Shown: piece after piece, positions 10,322 to 22,700 of the stretch
How positions within the stretch are numbered: the first letter of the stretch is position 1
Layout of the letters: each line of letters begins with the position of its first letter
DNA from: Taxillus chinensis
Taxonomy: Eukaryota > Streptophyta > Magnoliopsida > Santalales > Loranthaceae
NCBI GenBank assembly: GCA_023512835.1
Contig: CM042087.1
Span: 45,986,249 to 46,050,248, forward strand
Direction of reading: 5' to 3'
Length of the DNA: 64,000 nt
Program-made: the position numbers and the translations under genes
Notes under the pieces: model-generated
Told to the model about the DNA's origin: nothing
Database searches by the model: none
What the model saw: only the letters and a program-made list of their open reading frames with translations

Positions 10322-11711
10322 ATGGGGACTGGAGAAAAGCGTATGAGTTTAGTGGTCTTGGCCTCTTGGGTGTTTCTTGCTTTGGCTTTTCATAATCAGT
10401 CACTACGGCTATGATCAAGGATAAATATGTATTATCCACACGATTGTTTTGTTTTGTTTTTGGGCCGTATTATTCGCGCTCATTTCATTTATAAATACAT
10501 CAAATTTATAAATATCACTCAAAACATTATAAATAAATTCCAACAATATATAAATATAAGCACAGTTCGACTCTGCATTTTCAACTCTGTAGACTCAAAT
10601 GCTTCAAATGCAAGTATTCAACTCAATGTATTGTACCTCAAATAATAACAATAATGCATATCAAATAAGAATTTAGCTATTACAAGTTATTTGTTCAATA
10701 AATTGAGTGATCGATAACATTATATATCGAGCAGAATGACAGATATTAAACATATGAATTATTTGATCACTCAAGTTGTGACTTCTTTTGAGTTGAAGAT
10801 GTAACGCTAAATTGAAACTCAAAGATAATTGACTCGAATGTATGTTAGAAAGAATTACCTGAACTAATGAGTGTTCAATAAAAGAATAATATGTTTAATA
10901 ATATGACATATCAAATAGTTTAACATAGATCAAACATATGACATATTTTGAGGCGTGAGTTATTTTGAGATGTGAGTTATTTTGTCATTAGTATAATGAA
11001 TATTTTTAGAAATATAAGATTTTGAGTGTAATTATAGATGATGAGAGTTTAAATAATGAAATTCTTTATTAATGTTTTTTATGGTTTTCGTTTTTGTAAA
11101 TTCCCACCCCACCCCTACCCGTAAACACCCGCGGGGCCACACAATGTGAACACTGACCTAAAGGAAATTGGCTTTACCGAACAAAATATCCTCTGAATTT
11201 GTTAAAGTGGGTTTGAAACTGAACTCAAACCTAAGAATCTGAGCATTTAAGCCAAAATTTAAAGGATATATTTTATTATATAAAACAACTTATTTATAAG
11301 TATCAATTTATAATAGTATTAGACCATCTATTATTAATATATTAATATTAGATTAAATATTTTAATTTATTTTGATTAATTTTCATAATATAATATTAAC
11401 ATTTTAAATTTAAATAAACTTTCAAGGTAGCTTAAAATTTGATGTAAATTTCAACTCGATCATAGTTGGGTAGCTTCAGCTTTGGATTCTAGTATTATTA
11501 TTTTGTAATGAAAAAATTGCAATTACTATATAAAAAAGAATAAAACATAGTAGAGCATAATAGTTTAATTTAATTGTGTGATTAACTAATTATTTGCATG
11601 AAAAAGTTTTCAATTTTCATTGAAAACATAGCCTGCTCGTTGGGAAAGGCCACTATATCATAGCTTAGTTTCGGTTCTAGTACATAAAGTTTATCGGTTT
11701 AGTGAACATTC
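10322..11711. other. AT-rich intergenic DNA
   Basis: No gene or clear mobile element is seen. The open frame at 10427-10645 is low-complexity (I, N and F rich) and matches nothing I know. Confidence 0.55.
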
Positions 11712-12042
11712 TGTTAAAATCCCACATTAGAGAAAGTAACCAACCAGATATAGTTTGATATAGATCCAAGAATAGTCTCTTCTACCGTCAATTGGTTTTT
11801 GGATATTGATTCTTGAATTCTAATATGGTATCAGAGCTGTATTTCCACTCACGATATTCATTCCGTGATGAGTTTGTTCCCAATATTTCGTCTTACTCAT
11901 AATTTTCGACCATGAGTATTATCAATGTTGCCACATGAGGAGAGTGTGTTAGAATCCCACATTGAAACCAAGTATAGCTTAATATAAATTCAAGAGTAGC
12001 CTCTCCAGTCAATTAGTTGGATTTTAATAAATTCAAAACAAC
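11712..12042 (+). mobile_element. Compact TRIM element (LTR-PBS-PPT-LTR), about 330 bp
   Basis: The 5' LTR (11712-11825) starts TGTTAAAATCCCACATT. A textbook primer-binding site TGGTATCAGAGCTG follows at 11826-11839. A purine tract (GAGGAGAG) lies just before the 3' LTR, which starts TGTTAGAATCCCACATTGA at 11947 and runs to about 12042. The internal region is only about 120 bp with no coding sequence. The LTRs have diverged (AAAATCC against AGAATCC, and a degenerate 5' LTR end), and no clear target duplication is seen, so this is an old, inactive copy. Confidence 0.8.
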
Positions 12043-13029
12043 ATGGTTATTTCATATTCACATTTTTTTTCATGTTTTATTGGGATCAGCAAGCAATTAA
12101 AGTGATGGAGTGATTAGTTTACTACTAGAAAATTTAATTAGGAAAAAAACACACACAGTAAAATGACCCAATGTCCACAAAACATTAACGTAGTGACAAT
12201 CGCAAGAAGCTAACAAAAATTTCAGTGACTTCTATACAATTATTGTCGTGTTTTATTACTACAGAATATCGTTTTTAAATATGGTAATTAGTAAGAGCTT
12301 GTGTTTTGGTCCTTTTGGACATTTCGTGCATCCGTCCAAAGGAGAGTAGCTTAAAGTAATTAACGTCACATAAAGGCAGGATTGGGGACCTGATCGGGTT
12401 AGGCACTGGGTACAGTGCATGTAAAAGAAAAAAAGGTTCTACCCACAAAGAACGAAGAGCAGTGGCGTTTTACACCATCTAAGAGGCCACTGATCAAAGA
12501 AGAGTGCGCATCTAATCATGTCCGGGTGGTGAGGAACTAAAAAGCAAAAAAAGTTATCATCACGCACAGAAATCCATCGCGCTCCCACGCTAATTTTTTT
12601 CCCCATGATAAGGAATGAAGAATCCTCTTTCGACTTCATATATTTTCTTAATTTCTTAATTGATAAAGAATTTAGACTTAAAATGAATGAGTTAATTGAA
12701 TTGATAGTCATATGTGTCGGCATATAAATTATAAATAATATTTTACATATCAATAATTAAGATTGTGATACTGTGTCAATTCAATGAACTCATCATTCCG
12801 TCATTTTTACTTACAGACACATATTTATATTGTAATCTTTGATTAGCTTCTTACTTATTATATAAGATGTGTATATATAGTAAAATCGATGGTCTCATTA
12901 TTTATTGAGAATGCGTGCACGTTAGGTGATTGAATTTCTTGCATTAATTGGTTTTTGTTTAAATAATTTTTTAACCAACCTCTTTCTATGGCTAGCTTCT
13001 TTGTTCTCAACACCTTTATTTCTGTTGAA
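12043..13029. other. Intergenic DNA, nothing recognised
   Basis: AT-rich sequence. A 104-codon minus-strand frame at 12439-12753 has no recognisable domain and is most likely chance. Confidence 0.5.
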
Positions 13030-13290
13030 CACAATGATGCATGTACTTACCATCAAACCGACATCCTCTAATTATTTGCTATGGAAAAATCAGTTCATGC
13101 CTCTATTGACAAGCCAATATCTCTATGGGGGGTTTGGATGGTAGCATATGGCCCCTTCTTCTACGATTACAATGGTAAACCTAACCTACACTTCTTAGCT
13201 AAATATGATTAGACTCTCCTAAGTCTTTTATATTCTTCTCTTACCACAAAGCCTATGAGATCAAAATTTTAAACTAAGTGACCAATCGCA
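13030..13290 (+). mobile_element. Ty1/copia gag relic
   Basis: A translated segment around 13058-13140 reads KPTSSNYLLWKNQFMPLLTS, the opening of the copia gag (UBN2) domain. After a frame shift and a stop the similarity continues: a KYDQTLLSLLYSSLTT-like segment at about 13200-13255 matches the next part of the same domain. No further gag, protease or polymerase follows, so this is a truncated fragment. Confidence 0.7.
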
Positions 13291-13986
13291 CTTTTAAAAT
13301 AATTATCAAGTGATTATATTTTGTTATCACCATGTTCCATTTAAGTTCATTACAAGCGAATTCAAATAAAAATTAATAATAATAGCCGACATCAAAGATA
13401 GTAAATTTTCACAGATATCATAATTACATATAAATAAAAAATAAATAAATAATTCCCCCTCAACTTAATATTTTTTTCCTCTTTATTTTGAGTTTGGACT
13501 TTTTCTTACACATATTATGTCTAATATAATAACTCAAAATTAAATCATATAGAACCTTTGGTTAACGCGTTCTTGACTAAGAGGGAGCATCCTAAATTCA
13601 AGGAGCATTTGATTTTATCTCAATTAATTTGATTTCCTTTCATGTTTATCTTTTCAGATTATTTTTTCTTTTATATTTTATTTGAATAATATGTAAGCCT
13701 TTAAGGTAGAGGTCGGGATCGCGGGGAGAGTAGCTTTTTCTTTTGAAATTAAAATTTTTTATTTTGAACGAGTTTTCTAGTATATTGCAAGGATATTGGC
13801 ATGTATATATCCTTTGTTTTATTTTCACTGCGTCATTATTAAACATTACCCCATCCTTCCATTGTGAACCCTATCTATGCAAGCCACCCTTTGATATGTT
13901 TAAAGTAAATTATTTTTAACCAAATATGCATAATATGTGAAGAAAATAAATCATTTCCAATGTAAATCAGAATATACATATGAAAT

Positions 13987-14013
13987 ATATATATATATAT
14001 ATACACACACACA
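13987..14013. repeat. TA/CA microsatellite
   Basis: About nine TA units run straight into CA units. Confidence 0.9.
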
Positions 14014-15438
14014 TCTCGATTATGTTCTTAAACCATATGAACATATATATGAAAACGAAGCAATAAGATGAAACGATATAAATACCTCCAGCCATTGCCT
14101 TTAGTATTTGATTAGAGATTGTACTGTCAATTGAATTGGTCGTCTAAATTTTAATTAACTACCTTCACAATTTCAAGAATCTGCATTCTGGAACCTTTGG
14201 TCATTTGAATTGGTCATCCTGAAATTTGAATTGACCATTTCGGTTGATCACGCCTAATTTCTTCATATCAACGTTCTGGACATTCTGGTCATTCAAATTG
14301 GTTGTCTCAAATTTGAAATGACCACCTCCAATCTCTGCAAAATGACTGACTTTGCTTTTTCCAGTGGCTTTGATTAATTCAATGAAATCAAATGCTTTTC
14401 CTTCTTGTTGATTCTATAATTCCAATAGCTAGTTTCCAAGTCTTTCTCTCAATATTAAATGGTGTAAATTCTCTAGAGAGCAGGCTTGGTGAACCCACGT
14501 ATTAGACACACAAGAAACACATTTTTCCTTGAATATTTGTTCCAGCCATCATGGATCAAAATAAATGTGTTATAATAATAGTGTGGGAGGTTACGAAAAA
14601 GGGGAGAAGAATTAACCGTTTCTTATTCATGGATTTAATTGCCCAAATGAATTAGTATGCGATTACTAATCAATTACAATTACCACCTCATGAAACGGCT
14701 CCAATGAATGGATCACATTTAAACATAATAATATTGACTAAATTATTATTTAATGCCAACATAATAATTAATAACAAAATATTACCACAAGATCTAAGTC
14801 TAACTAAAAACAATAACAAAAGAGTTTCAAGAGATGGTGGAGGAGATTGTATAGTAGAGCTAACCATTACCTGGATATCAAGTGTATAAAATACCAACAC
14901 TATAAAAAAAAAAGCTATTAAGACTAAATTAGGGATGATTGTTCTCTTTTAGGGATGGTTTTATATCTTTCTCAATAGTTCATTTTTTTTGTAGTGCAAA
15001 AACTGATAAAACAAACTGCATCGTTTTTTTTCCGATAGGAAAAATCATAAACTCCGGTTTTATGACTTTTTCATAAAATTGATAATTTGCTGATATTTTA
15101 TTATTTATTTATTTATATTTATATAATATATAACACATGTAAATTTAGTGTTTTTTATTTAAAAATGAAGTATTTGAATAAATATTTAGTTACGTAGAAA
15201 ATATGAGCTTTAAAGCAATTTTGGGGAAAAAAAAGCTAAATGAGGGAAAAAAATCGATTTATTGGTTATTTGATTTGTATAAAATTGGGGTCCAGTTTTT
15301 TAGTAACCAAAAACTAAAAATAGAACCAAATTTTAAAATTCAGTTTTCCGAAATGCTCAATCCTAATAAGTGCATGTTTTCATTTGAACGAATGAAGATT
15401 CGACATATTGCCAGCAAAATAGCAATGCTGAAGGCCTC

Positions 15439-15441
15439 TTC

Positions 15442-15489
<48 letters not shown>

Positions 15490-15490
15490 T
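15439..15490. repeat. AAT trinucleotide microsatellite
   Basis: About 17 uninterrupted units of AAT/ATA. Confidence 0.95.
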
Positions 15491-16626
15491 TAACTCTACA
15501 GTACCGAGGGTGCAAAAGAGTATGATGTGTGACAGGGTGGCCTAAAGTGCTTTTCGCGCAAAATAATCCCCCTCTCCACGCAAGGTTTTGATGTGAAGCA
15601 TAAAAGTGATCTTTTCCTCCGGCCCGTCCCCGCTTGTCCCCGTCCTCTTTGTTTTTTTTTTTTGTTCTAATAATGTTTTTATTATTTTAATATGAATATT
15701 ATTATTAGATGGATACAATTGTTACGGGTAGCATGTACTATATGTATATACTTATTATACAATTGTATAAAAAAGTTTTTTTTTTTTTTGGGTACTATAT
15801 GTCCCCATCCTCGCCAGGCACCAGACTTGGACATCACTCCGCTAAAAATCCAGGGTGTACGTTCATGCTGGCAGTGGATTTCAAACTTGTATATCATCTA
15901 CACGGATTATTAGTTTAGTAATTTGAACAGATAACTAAACAGATTTTACTAGTAATTTCGTTAAAACAAATGAATTACTTCGCTCAAAGCCTCATGACAT
16001 TTAAAATTTTTTCATTATCTTATTATATGTCTCGAGCAATGTGACATAAATATCCTAATAATGTTTATCTAGTGCGTATTACAATACACCAAATCTTAAA
16101 ACAAGAAATTGTACCATGTTTCCCTACACCAAGGTGTAATACACATTTTAATATATATCATCGCGCTTGATAGGAATTGAATTGATATATTACGACGGTT
16201 CTTGCTGGATAAGATATTATCAACGTAAAGAATGCTTATCGTTTTTACACTAACTTGGTCATACCTAATCTCTGTGCATTTTGAACAAGCTGATTTGGAT
16301 AACAGTAAAACTAATTTTTTGCCAAAAAAAAAAAAAACCCTGCTGTGATCACATGATGAACGCGCCTACATTCAACATGCACTACACTTCTCCATTGATC
16401 GCCTACGGAGCAATGCACGTGTAACCTGTTTTGTTTGGCGCTCAAAATTTGAATTCAAATCGAAAGTTCGATCGACGTCAATTTTGTAGGTGTTTTTCAT
16501 AGTTCACCATACGGCTGTTTTTGAATCACACCCAATTTTCAAATCCCAACTCTCGCTTGACGACGACGAAGTATTGTTGGAGTCAGAAGCGCGTGTCGTC
16601 CTCCCACGCCTGAGAGAAATGGGATT

Positions 16627-16875
16627 TCAGGGGCGGGGACGATGATGACAATGCCATGCATCAACACGTACGCGATTGTGTTGGTCGCCGCTATCCACCG
16701 GTGGTGCCGGATCATCATCCATTCCCAACCTTTGCCTCAACTCGTCCATGGGCGGCACGTCGGACGTCCAATCAAAATCCCACCCAATCGAAGGAGGAGG
16801 CGGCAAAGAAGTCGCCCGATCGACGTGGTTTTGTTGATCAACATCATCATCAAGAATGGGGTCGAAATCATCCAT
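16627..16875 (-). CDS. Unknown acidic 82-residue open frame in a GC-richer island
   Basis: The frame starts MDDFDPILDDDV and carries a proline-rich stretch, then WDFDWTSDVPPMDELRQRL and an acidic tail. I do not recognise the family. It lies in a stretch of clearly higher GC than its neighbours (about 16550-17200), which is what makes it worth listing. No intron, partner exon or flanking transposon end could be identified. It could be a captured gene fragment, part of an unrecognised transposon or chance. Confidence 0.22.
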   Translation of the reverse strand: MDDFDPILDDDVDQQNHVDRATSLPPPPSIGWDFDWTSDVPPMDELRQRLGMDDDPAPPVDSGDQHNRVRVDAWHCHHRPRP

Positions 16876-17259
16876 GAAGTTGGTCGTCGGTCCCTACACG
16901 TACGGGAGCCGAATCCCAGCCTGAAAGGTGGTGGTCATCGCGCATGCAGGTGTTTCTCGATGGTCGTGTGACTTGTATATGATTCGCACAATGGATGCTT
17001 TGGTCCAATGCCTCAACGGGGCTACCCACAATACCTTTCAAAACCTCAAATTAATCCCAACTCTCCCGTCTCTCACCTATGACTCCATATTTGAAGGGAG
17101 GGTTGGAGCCTGGAGGGAGGAGATCATCGTAATGATGACGCAGTGGAGACCCAACTGAGGAGAGTTGGAGAGGGAAGGCGATCATGATGATACCAAATGC
17201 CAAAAGCAATGGCGAGTCAACACACAGAAGTGAATGTTTTTTTTTATTTGTCATTTCAG

Positions 17260-18640
17260 TTATAAATAAAAAAATTTGTATCAAATAGTCTTCTTATTAT
17301 TTAAATTACGATTCAACTTATAACTTCAATTTCAATACGACAAGAGTTACGACTTCAAAATAAAAAGAAAAGCAAAAAACAAAAAAAAACTACGAAACGA
17401 GCCCTAATGATGCAATGTCGTTTATTGATGTTAGTTAATTTTAGACCGGCTAATTCTCTAATAAATACATTGAAATATTTTAGACCGGCTAGTCATAAGC
17501 ATCACTAATGATGCAATCAGGCGTGTCTATTGAAATACAAGTTGCGCTTATAGTCATGCGTAACTAGTACCGATGATGTAGTAAGCGTAATCTCAAATAG
17601 AGAAGCACAGTGTAGCAGTGAATGTCAAAGGACAAAGGGAATATTTTGGCTTTTAAGTAGAGAAGATGGATGGCGATAGAGTAGGAGAAAGCAGAGAATG
17701 ATAAGTGGGCTCATTCCAACACACTTACAAGTTTTTGCGATAGCTCGAGAACTTCATCAATCAACCTAAGAATGGGGGTATTTATTTGAATGATATTATT
17801 TTAAAAAATAAAATTATTTAAAAAAAAATAGTAGGTTTGATGAATTTAAAAATATTTATGAGTAATATAAATTTATTTGGACTTATAATTTTTAAAAATA
17901 ATCGTGTTTAAAAAAATACATTCAAAACCAAACAAGACCAATATTATATATATGTACCCCATTTTTAATCATATCTAATATTAATTGTACAATATTTTGG
18001 TAAATTACAATATTTAATAGTGGCCAATTATTATTATAATATTTTTGTAAAGTACATAATTGTTTAAACATATTACAAAGATAACACAATCTAATAGTTA
18101 ATTACTTATATTTTTTTAAATAAGTTTACATACGTTGTGATTTGTTTTTAGATTTTTACGATTTTATAATTGTATTCGTAAATGTTTATGAACAAGTTTA
18201 TGAACGCATGCATGTTGATGAATGTTCATGAACTGTTCAGTAAACAATATAGTAACGTTCATGAACATCATAGTTTAAAGCTAGTATTCGGTTTATTTCA
18301 TTAATGAATAGTAACAAACACGTTCGAACACCTTATTACTCGGCTCGACTTAGTTCGTTTGTAGCTCTAAGCATAACAAAGGTAACAGGAGAGGATGTGG
18401 GATAAGAGGATGAAAGACGGAGATAGAGATGCATGCATAAAAATGTATAATTATTTTTTATTAGAATAATAATATATTATTATTTTAATGAATAGAATAA
18501 ATAATTTAATGTAAAATTTAAATGTATGAAAAAATCTTTTTCATAATTTTTAGAGATAAATTTGATAAAACCGATGTCAATCCTCTAAATCTGTTTAATT
18601 CCTTTTAAAATTCATTGATTTGTCATGATCTAAAAGTGGT
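17260..18640. other. AT-rich intergenic DNA
   Basis: No gene. The only structured part is the GTTCATGAAC-rich repeat at 18130-18365, listed separately. Confidence 0.5.
18130..18365 (+). repeat. Dispersed repeat rich in GTTCATGAAC palindromes, copy 1
   Basis: Several imperfect copies of GTTCATGAAC and GTTTATGAAC are followed by ACTCGGCTCGACTTAGTTCG. A related stretch lies at 28160-28770. The motif mix resembles non-autonomous plant transposon ends, but the class is not established. Confidence 0.45.
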
Positions 18641-19330
18641 TTGAAAGCATCTCCAATCCTACCAAGCTAAAAATAAATTAAGCTAGTCTTAGCTTACTAC
18701 AACAATATTTTAGCTAATGGTATTCTAATGCTATATTATTTATATTTTTACTTAACTTTGATTTGTTTCAATTTACACCCTTATCTTATAACCCTAAATC
18801 TACTCTAATGCAATGGGGAAAGCACGCTCACAAAGGGATGGGGGAAGGCGACGCATGCACAAAACATAGAGGGATGGTGGAGGGTGACGGGCGATGCAAA
18901 GGGAGAGGGAGGGGTCGACGGGGGAGCGAGGCGCCGGGGGAGTGGGCGATGGAGTTGCGACGATCGAGGCGAGGGTGTCGTTGAAATTCGATCTACTTTG
19001 TCGACTTCGTCTTTAAGTTTGCCAAAATCCGATCCCCAAGTATTGACACCATTGCCTATGTCTCCATCAACAATGCTTTCGACTTGGGAAGGCATGGAAC
19101 AAGGATCATCAAAGCAGGAGGGAAGCGGGAGCGGTTTGGCGAGAGGGAGATGGCTGTTTTCCGATAAGGGTTGAGAGTTGTAGGCGCGGTTGGAGAAATA
19201 GACATAGAGGCAAATCAAATTAAAGGAGGAGATAGAAAAGGATTCGGATGAGAGAGGAACGCTCCCTGTTCATTTTCTCACTCCCTCTCTTCTAGCAATG
19301 GTGATTTTCATTGGCAACATGTTTAGGTTT
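18640..19330. other. GC-rich island of unknown origin
   Basis: The segment at about 18800-19320 is GC-rich in AT-rich surroundings. It begins near GCATCTCCAATCC, a phrase common at the ends of plant DNA transposons. Open frames exist on both strands (for example 18805-19218 minus), rich in proline and serine, and look compositional. No known domain was seen. Confidence 0.3.
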
Positions 19331-19714
19331 GCAGAGGATATGTAAGGAATATTTGAAAATTAAGAGTAAAGGGCTAATATGGCAGAAAATCTCAATATTT
19401 ACATAATTATTTTATTATAGCTTTACATATAACTAATGCATTTTTGAAGTCAAATATTACTATATTTATTACTATAACTTATGAGTTAGAAATGGGAGAC
19501 ATAAGAAGAGGGACATAACCCAAATATATTCCTAATTATTATTCTAATTAATTGATTTAACGGCTGATATAAGAAGAGGGACATAAATATTTATATTTGA
19601 GAAAAAAAAAGCATAACTACAAATGCGATTTGGATGGTCTCATTGTCATCAAGAAAATGACATTACCCAAAGTATATTCCTTCTCGTACTTATTATTATA
19701 ATTATAAAATACGA

Positions 19715-22700
19715 TTATCTCGTGCTTGTCGAAGTACCATTGGTGGTGAGGCCAAAACCGAAGGGAAAGAGCGGGTCATAGTTTAGGTCCCCGACGTTCA
19801 TGGGCAGCTGGCCCACCGTCTTGAACCACGTCCGCGCCAGCTTCCCCGAAAACCCGTAGTCTCCGAACAGCACGTACGCTACCCCTTGCCCCTCCGATCC
19901 TGGCAGCCACGCCGCCACCAGTGCGTCCACCAACTCCACGTAAGGCTGTACCACCACCGGCCTCCCCGTCACCAGCACAACCACGCACTTGACGGCGCCA
20001 CAAACGTTGGAGATTATGGTCGGGCCCGGTTCAGGAAGCGTGAGGTTCAGGCTATCTCCTAGGGTCTCGCTGTAAGGGTGCTCGCCCACGACGACAATGG
20101 CGTAGGAGAAGTTATTGGATTCCACAAACCTCGTGTCTGGGTTCTCGTTGTAGACCAATGTCGTGGTCGGATCGACGGTTGTTGAAATGGCTTCCAGGAT
20201 CGTTGTTCCTGTGAAAACAAATAATGTCCAATTGCCCAATTTATATTTGTACTATAACTCATCTAACATAAGTCAAATACAACTTATCAAAAAAAGAAAA
20301 AAAAAACTTAAGTCAAAGACAATATATGTAGAACAAACACAACTTTCATATTTTTTTTTTATATTTTTGTAAAAGTATTACTAGTCACTAATCGTCGAAT
20401 ATTGAGACTATTGGGATTTATGGAAAATAAAACTTAATATTACTTACGATTGACGTGTTGACATGTTGCATGTCGGCATCGAATAGATCCCGGTTGACCA
20501 ATAATAAGCGCGTGGAGGCTTTGACACAATCTGGATGGGGACCGTGGCAGAGGGACCTCGATCGGTGGTGGGGATCAGTTGGAATGGAGGCAGTAGAGTG
20601 GCGGACTCCAGTTGGGGCGACGGAGGTCCTCGATCTCTGGATTGGAGCTCGTTCTTGTGGGATTGGCTTGGAGGCAGAGGTTAAGCTTCAGGGCGTGCGC
20701 CAGTGGGATTAGTTCAGGTCAACGGCAGCAGCAGCGAACTCCGGAGATGGTTATGGATGACTGAAGGCAGCGGCAACGACAACGATACGACACTGGAAGT
20801 CTAGTTTCTTTCTTTTTGAATTTCTTTTCTGTTTGAGATTGATGATTATTTGTGGCAAATGAGTATTTGGTTTGCTGGAAGTTTGTGGGATTGGGAAAAA
20901 AAAGGAGATGATTCAGATTTATTCTAGGGGAGAGATCAGGTCTAAGAGTGTATTAGTAGGGATTTGAACTAAAGATTGATATGTCGGGTGTAGGTAGATC
21001 TACATCGGAGGAGACTAGGAATGCGTACTCCTGATGAAGTGATACTGTTTCATGTGTTGTCAAGAAATGGGATTAGTGGGTAGTTATGGTGCTGGTGGAG
21101 AGCAATAGAGATAGTGGGATAATTAATTCATGTAGTGGGAAACATGATAGTTCTCATAGTTTATTTAAGATATGAGAATCATGGGTTAGTGGGGTTGAAT
21201 ACCCATTTACTTTTCATTGTAAAGCATGTTTTTAATTAAATCAAAAAGAGTTTTGGGACAGTTTCTTATCACGAAGCAGCTATCATGGTGCGAGGGTTGG
21301 GAGTGCACCAAGCTCCTGCGTAGAGTAAACCAAAGCGGATTAAGTATAATCTTCAATGTATGGCATAAAATTGGATGTGCCAGCCTCGCATTTGAGCTGG
21401 TCACATTGAGTCAAGGGGTATCTAGAAAGAAAGAACCCGGATGAGTATCTCACGGGTGAGATGATAGTAGTAGCAAAGGGCACGGCTGAGTACGGTGAGT
21501 GGAGATCCACAAATAGTCTGCTATACACGTGGCTTCTGAACTCGATGGTTGCATCTATTTCCAAGACAATTGATGGCATAGAGGTCGTAAGTGACATCTG
21601 GGGCAAGTTGATGAGGATCTATGTTGGGATCCCTAACAATATGAGTGTTCCAGATTGAGAGGGAGATAAAGGAGGTAGCACAGAGAGGTGGGTTGATTCA
21701 GGAGTATGCCGCAGACCTGGAGCGATTGTGGGCAGATTACGACCACTTCTCTCCTGCCGAGGGCTGTATGGATCCAAATTTCAAGATTATGACCACTTCT
21801 CTCCCGCTGACAATGCTACAACTGTGGTGAGGTAGGTCATCTGAAGCTGACTTGTCCTAAGCCGTTAAAGGTGAGAGATATAGGTAGGAGGCTAGGGGCA
21901 GGTTTAGAGTCACGATCATGGTCGTGGAGGTCGGAGAGTTGGAAGAGGAGGCAACCGGGCATATCTGATGGTTGCAAAGGAGGAAGAAGTTGATGTGGAT
22001 CTTACAGAGGAGGATCGAGTACTTTTGGGGACATATTCTCAGGCACTCAGGAACAAACAGAGACTGCCAGGTGATGAGAAGAGTGTGAAAGATGATGTGT
22101 CTACTTCATCTTCAACCATGGGTAACTTTGCTTACCAGTTTTGTTTCCGTCACTTAGCCACTGGTACGTATGATACACTTGTTGTAGGCCTTATACTCGC
22201 TAGATCAAGAGATTAGATAATTAACTCGGGTGTGTCTCGCCATCTGACTGGTGTTGCTGGGGAGTTCTAGAAAACACTTTGACTCTGTTTAATGTCTTAC
22301 ATACTCCTTTTTCTGCAAACCTTTTATCCATAAAATGTGTTGTTTTTTGTTTGATATTCCAAAGAGAAGGGTACCTACAAGTTGTTTGGGACTGACACTT
22401 TGGCACTCTGCAATCTGCTTGATTAACAGGAATGCCCTCAAAGGTGTTGGATTGAAAGTCCCTGATAGAGTTACTATAGGGAAGAAGGGAGATATTCTTC
22501 CTCTCATAAACTTTGGTTGTTTGTGTTTTATGCAAAATTATAGACTAAATGTGGGAAAACTAGATCCAAAAGTTGTTTAGTGTATATTTGTTGGGTACTC
22601 AGGGACTCACACGTGGAGCCCTATGGAGGAGAAACTATTTGTGAGTATGGATGTGACATTTTGGAGCGTTCGAATCATACTACTCAAAAAGCAATATCAC

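Larger units (their letters stand above)
13291..16400. other. Intergenic DNA with microsatellites
   Basis: No gene is recognised. It holds a TA/CA tract at about 13987-14013, two diverged copies of a roughly 90-bp segment around 14185-14330 (each with TTCTGG...GGTCATT...AATTTGAA), and an AAT-type repeat at about 15439-15490. Short open frames nearby are repeat-driven. Confidence 0.5.

Noticed and set aside
12439..12753. 104-residue minus-strand frame
   Set aside because: No family, no neighbour exon and AT-rich low-complexity start; probably chance.
18805..19218. Proline-rich 137-residue frame
   Set aside because: Open in several frames of a GC-rich block; composition explains it.
20404..20425. 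5' LTR of the intronic copia element (TATTGGGATTTATGG)
   Set aside because: Resembles the start of the 3' LTR for about 14 bases only; similarity does not continue.
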